Of a stretch of 45,220 bases of DNA, positions 43,300 to 45,220 are shown in pieces (within the stretch, counting starts at the first letter, position 1; every line of letters begins with the position of its first letter). The notes beneath the pieces were generated by a model. The model ran no database searches and had not been told where the DNA came from. It worked only from the letters and a program-made list of their open reading frames with translations. This stretch comes from an uncultured Anaerolineales bacterium (GTDB lineage Bacteria > Chloroflexota > Anaerolineae > Anaerolineales > Villigracilaceae). The stretch spans positions 1-45,220 of the forward strand of contig CAIKOL010000346.1 of assembly GCA_903829085.1 (NCBI GenBank). Reading direction: 5' to 3'. Both the position numbers and the translations under genes were made by a program.

Positions 43300-44594
43300 T
43301 TGGCCGCCTGAGTGCGAGAGTTGATCTCTTTTTGAGGCACCTTGATGGCGAAAATGATACCACCTAGTAAGAATAAGAATGCCGAGATAATGAAAATTGA
43401 CATGAAAGTGGTGCGGGTCAGGGTTACCAGTATCACCCCAAATATCAAACCACCCAATGCACCCGAGACGCCAGTCGATAGGTTGCTGTAAGCCATATAT
43501 TGGCCGGCCTCATCTTTGGGAGCCAGATCACTGGCCAGAGCAGGGGCGATGGCCATGATTGGACCGGTGGCAGCCGATCGGATGGCAGCCAATATTAGAA
43601 ACGCAATGTAATTGTTCACTAAACCCATCAGTAAAGTGGTTATTGCGCATAGGAACATTGCCCATAGGATTAATGGACGACGTCCAATCCTGTCAGAAAC
43701 TACGCCCGAGATGATTGCAGAAACCATCGTAAAAACCAGGCTGATACCGCCCATTGTCCTGAAGCCCGCGTCCGGATTGACCGCCGGGAAGTAGACCTGG
43801 AAGAAATAACGGGCAAAGAACTGCAAGCTGTTGATCCCCATATATGCCAGCAACATGGCAAAAACAACCCAGAAGAAAACCGCAACGCGTGTCTTGACTC
43901 GGAACATATCGCGCACCGCCTGTCCGAGACTTATTTTGTCCGAAGATTGTGCTGGTTTATCTTTTCCACGGATAACCACGGCATTGATAATGCCGCTCAC
44001 CGCAAGAACCCCGCCGATCAACCAGAGTGCAAGTCCGGTCTGGCCGTTTTGGTTGAAAATGGTAACCACTACAATGCCTATGGTTGCCCCGATCATAGTT
44101 AGGAAACCCTGGATTCCGGAAGCTGTACCGCGTTGGTTCTCGGGTACAACATCCACCAGCAGCGGCCACCAGGCTCCGTTGCCTACGTTGGTGGTAAACT
44201 GCATCCCGCAGTAGCTTAGAATAATGATCGGCAATCCAAGGGAGAGGAAAATCGGCCTCAAGGTTGGGGCGAGAAAGAGGGTGGGCAGCCCGATCAAGGG
44301 TAAACCTATTATCGCACCGATCAAGATCGCCGGAGTGCGTCGGCCCCACCGGCTTGCGCTATGGTCGCTCAGGATGCCGGAAAGTAGACTGACAATAATC
44401 GCCAGGAGAGTACCGAAGAAACCAATTAAACCGGTCACCAGTCCTTTTCCCTGGGTCACGACTCCTTCCACGAGGGTGGGCAACAGAACGCTATTGTAGG
44501 CGGTCCAGACCAGGTTGGCCCCCAACATCAACATACTCATCCCAAACAAGAAACCAATGGAACGTTTTACTGACAAACCTGATTGAGTTGTCAT
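43296..44594 (-). CDS. MFS transporter, SLC45/GPH-like sugar permease type
   Basis: A 432-residue protein with twelve hydrophobic segments. The loop 2-3 motif SGILSDHSASRWGRRTPAILIGA resembles the SDRTxSRWGRRRP signature of SLC45-like and glycoside-type MFS carriers, and loop 8-9 has SGVVSDRIGRRPLIL. A sugar or glycoside substrate is therefore plausible. The track starts at 44654; the ATG at 44594 has GGAGAG just upstream and leaves a short cytosolic N-terminus before TM1, so it is preferred. An inverted repeat lies in the leader. It is coupled to the PIG-L deacetylase, which suggests uptake and processing of an acetylated sugar. Confidence 0.88.
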   Translation of the reverse strand: MTTQSGLSVKRSIGFLFGMSMLMLGANLVWTAYNSVLLPTLVEGVVTQGKGLVTGLIGFFGTLLAIIVSLLSGILSDHSASRWGRRTPAILIGAIIGLPLIGLPTLFLAPTLRPIFLSLGLPIIILSYCGMQFTTNVGNGAWWPLLVDVVPENQRGTASGIQGFLTMIGATIGIVVVTIFNQNGQTGLALWLIGGVLAVSGIINAVVIRGKDKPAQSSDKISLGQAVRDMFRVKTRVAVFFWVVFAMLLAYMGINSLQFFARYFFQVYFPAVNPDAGFRTMGGISLVFTMVSAIISGVVSDRIGRRPLILWAMFLCAITTLLMGLVNNYIAFLILAAIRSAATGPIMAIAPALASDLAPKDEAGQYMAYSNLSTGVSGALGGLIFGVILVTLTRTTFMSIFIISAFLFLLGGIIFAIKVPQKEINSRTQAAK

Positions 44595-44629
44595 GCTCTC
44601 TCCGTTGTTGGTCTTGGAATCATTCAATG

Positions 44630-44670
44630 AACGGATTATGCGAACAGCGTTCAAGTTGGCATTATCCGTT
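44630..44670 (-). promoter_or_regulatory. Inverted repeat upstream of the MFS gene
   Basis: AACGGATTATGC (44630-44641) and GCATTATCCGTT (44659-44670) are complementary at 11 of 12 positions with a 17-base loop. It sits 36 bases before the transporter ATG. It could be a two-site operator for a dimeric regulator or a hairpin separating the SCP2 and MFS genes; there is no T-run. Confidence 0.45.
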
Positions 44671-44695
44671 TAGTGGATAGTTAATTGAGAAATGC

Positions 44696-45025
44696 CTACA
44701 TCATGATTTTTTGAAGTTTCATCAGGTCTTCCATTGCACCTTTGACCTGGATCTTGCGCTGCATGTAAGCAGTGGTGCCATTAACCTTCTTGTCCATGAT
44801 CCCTGATAGGATATCTGTGGTCACAGTGATCAGCACGTCTGGTTTTTCGATTGTCTCCTGGCTGAGGGTGGCGGATGTGCCGTCCACAGCCCGGATGAGC
44901 CATAACTCATTTGTGTCAGAGAACTTAAATTGAAGGGTTTTCGAGAACCCTTTCAAAGCAGCCTGAACGCTGGGGTCTGCGAATCGGGCCACCATCTTCT
45001 CAAGATACGGTTTGATGTCTGCCAT
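44696..45025 (-). CDS. SCP2 sterol-carrier-like domain protein
   Basis: A 109-residue single-domain protein of the SCP2 fold. Helical N-terminus, then strands LQFKFSDTNELWLIRAV, ATLSQETIEKPDVLITVTTDILSGIMDKKVNGTTAYMQRKIQVKGAMEDLMKLQKIM, where the KPDVLITV...VNG..A....KI.VKG pattern is characteristic. Such proteins bind lipids or hydrophobic acyl compounds in the cytosol. AAGGAG precedes the ATG by 8 bases. It follows the oxidoreductase gene by 47 bases and precedes the MFS gene by about 100. Confidence 0.88.
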   Translation of the reverse strand: MADIKPYLEKMVARFADPSVQAALKGFSKTLQFKFSDTNELWLIRAVDGTSATLSQETIEKPDVLITVTTDILSGIMDKKVNGTTAYMQRKIQVKGAMEDLMKLQKIMM

Positions 45026-45072
45026 GGAATTCTCCTTTTTCTAAATGCGATTTGATGATTAATGATTGACAA

Positions 45073-45220
45073 TTACACGATTTTTACCAGGGTATTACCT
45101 TTATGGACTGATTCATATGCTTTCTCTACTATTTTTACCGCATAACAGCAGTCCAGCGGATCAACAATTGGAGGGCGATTCTCCACCACTGAGCGGACAA
45201 ACTCCTTGACCTCCTCCACG
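45073..45220 (-). CDS. Gfo/Idh/MocA-family oxidoreductase, C-terminal fragment (cut by window end)
   Basis: Not in the ORF track because its start lies beyond the window. The last 48 residues read VEEVKEFVRSVVENRPPIVDPLDCCYAVKIVEKAYESVHKGNTLVKIV and end at TAA (45073-45075). The pattern (F..SV..NRPPIVDP.D...AV.IVE.AYES...G) is the usual C-terminus of NAD(P)-dependent sugar and inositol dehydrogenases of this family. It lies upstream of the SCP2, MFS and deacetylase genes on the same strand, which fits a carbohydrate-related group. Confidence 0.75.
   Translation of the reverse strand, partial: VEEVKEFVRSVVENRPPIVDPLDCCYAVKIVEKAYESVHKGNTLVKIV

Noticed and set aside
43831-44214. 127-aa + strand ORF antisense to the MFS gene
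   Set aside because: Typical antisense of a transmembrane gene; the MFS frame is clearly real.

Overview
The window looks like a chromosomal segment of a Chloroflexota bacterium, most likely class Anaerolineae. This is an inference from gene content and protein style: several multi-GAF sensory proteins of the kind common in that class, folate-dependent TrmFO, and an ATP-type PEP carboxykinase. No rRNA, tRNA, IS element or CRISPR array was recognised. Coding is dense and gaps are short.

Layout. (1) 1-6263, + strand, housekeeping: a G-rich hairpin, a tandem array of 23-bp dyad repeats, ftsY, an NTF2/SnoaL-like gene, prfB with a programmed +1 frameshift, rpmF with a near-consensus promoter, a PLP aminotransferase and pckA, closed by a strong hairpin. 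A probable decayed gene end lies convergent to rpmF. (2) 6310-11486, - strand: trmFO, a membrane-anchored M28 peptidase/glutaminyl-cyclase-like protein, a soluble histidine kinase, hflX, and a tiny membrane protein that overlaps the end of hflX. (3) 11649-16578, + strand: three overlapping signalling genes (GAF histidine kinase, REC-GAF histidine kinase, winged-helix response regulator). (4) 16761-40317, - strand: a 12-gene co-directional cluster of about 23.5 kb and the most unusual part of the window. (5) 40458-45220: transketolase (+), then a - strand group with a PIG-L/LmbE deacetylase, a sugar-type MFS transporter, an SCP2 protein and the C-terminus of a Gfo/Idh/MocA oxidoreductase cut by the window end.

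The 12-gene cluster reads, in transcription order: two stand-alone receiver proteins; six membrane proteins carrying GAF domains but no kinase or other output domain (1118, 643, 671, 572, 631 and 847 aa); an orphan ParA/Soj-type ATPase; a 1889-aa soluble hybrid histidine kinase with six GAF domains, an N-terminal half-GAF, two PAS domains and two receivers; a threonine-synthase-like PLP enzyme fused to a C-terminal receiver; and an EamA/DMT permease. Genes overlap or are separated by 2-63 bp and no internal terminator was seen. All six membrane proteins end in the same short C-terminal module. I infer a multi-input membrane sensor array feeding one soluble hub kinase, possibly positioned by the ParA, with a phospho-switch on an amino-acid enzyme and an adjacent exporter. 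The wiring is hypothesis; the domain content is read directly from the translations.
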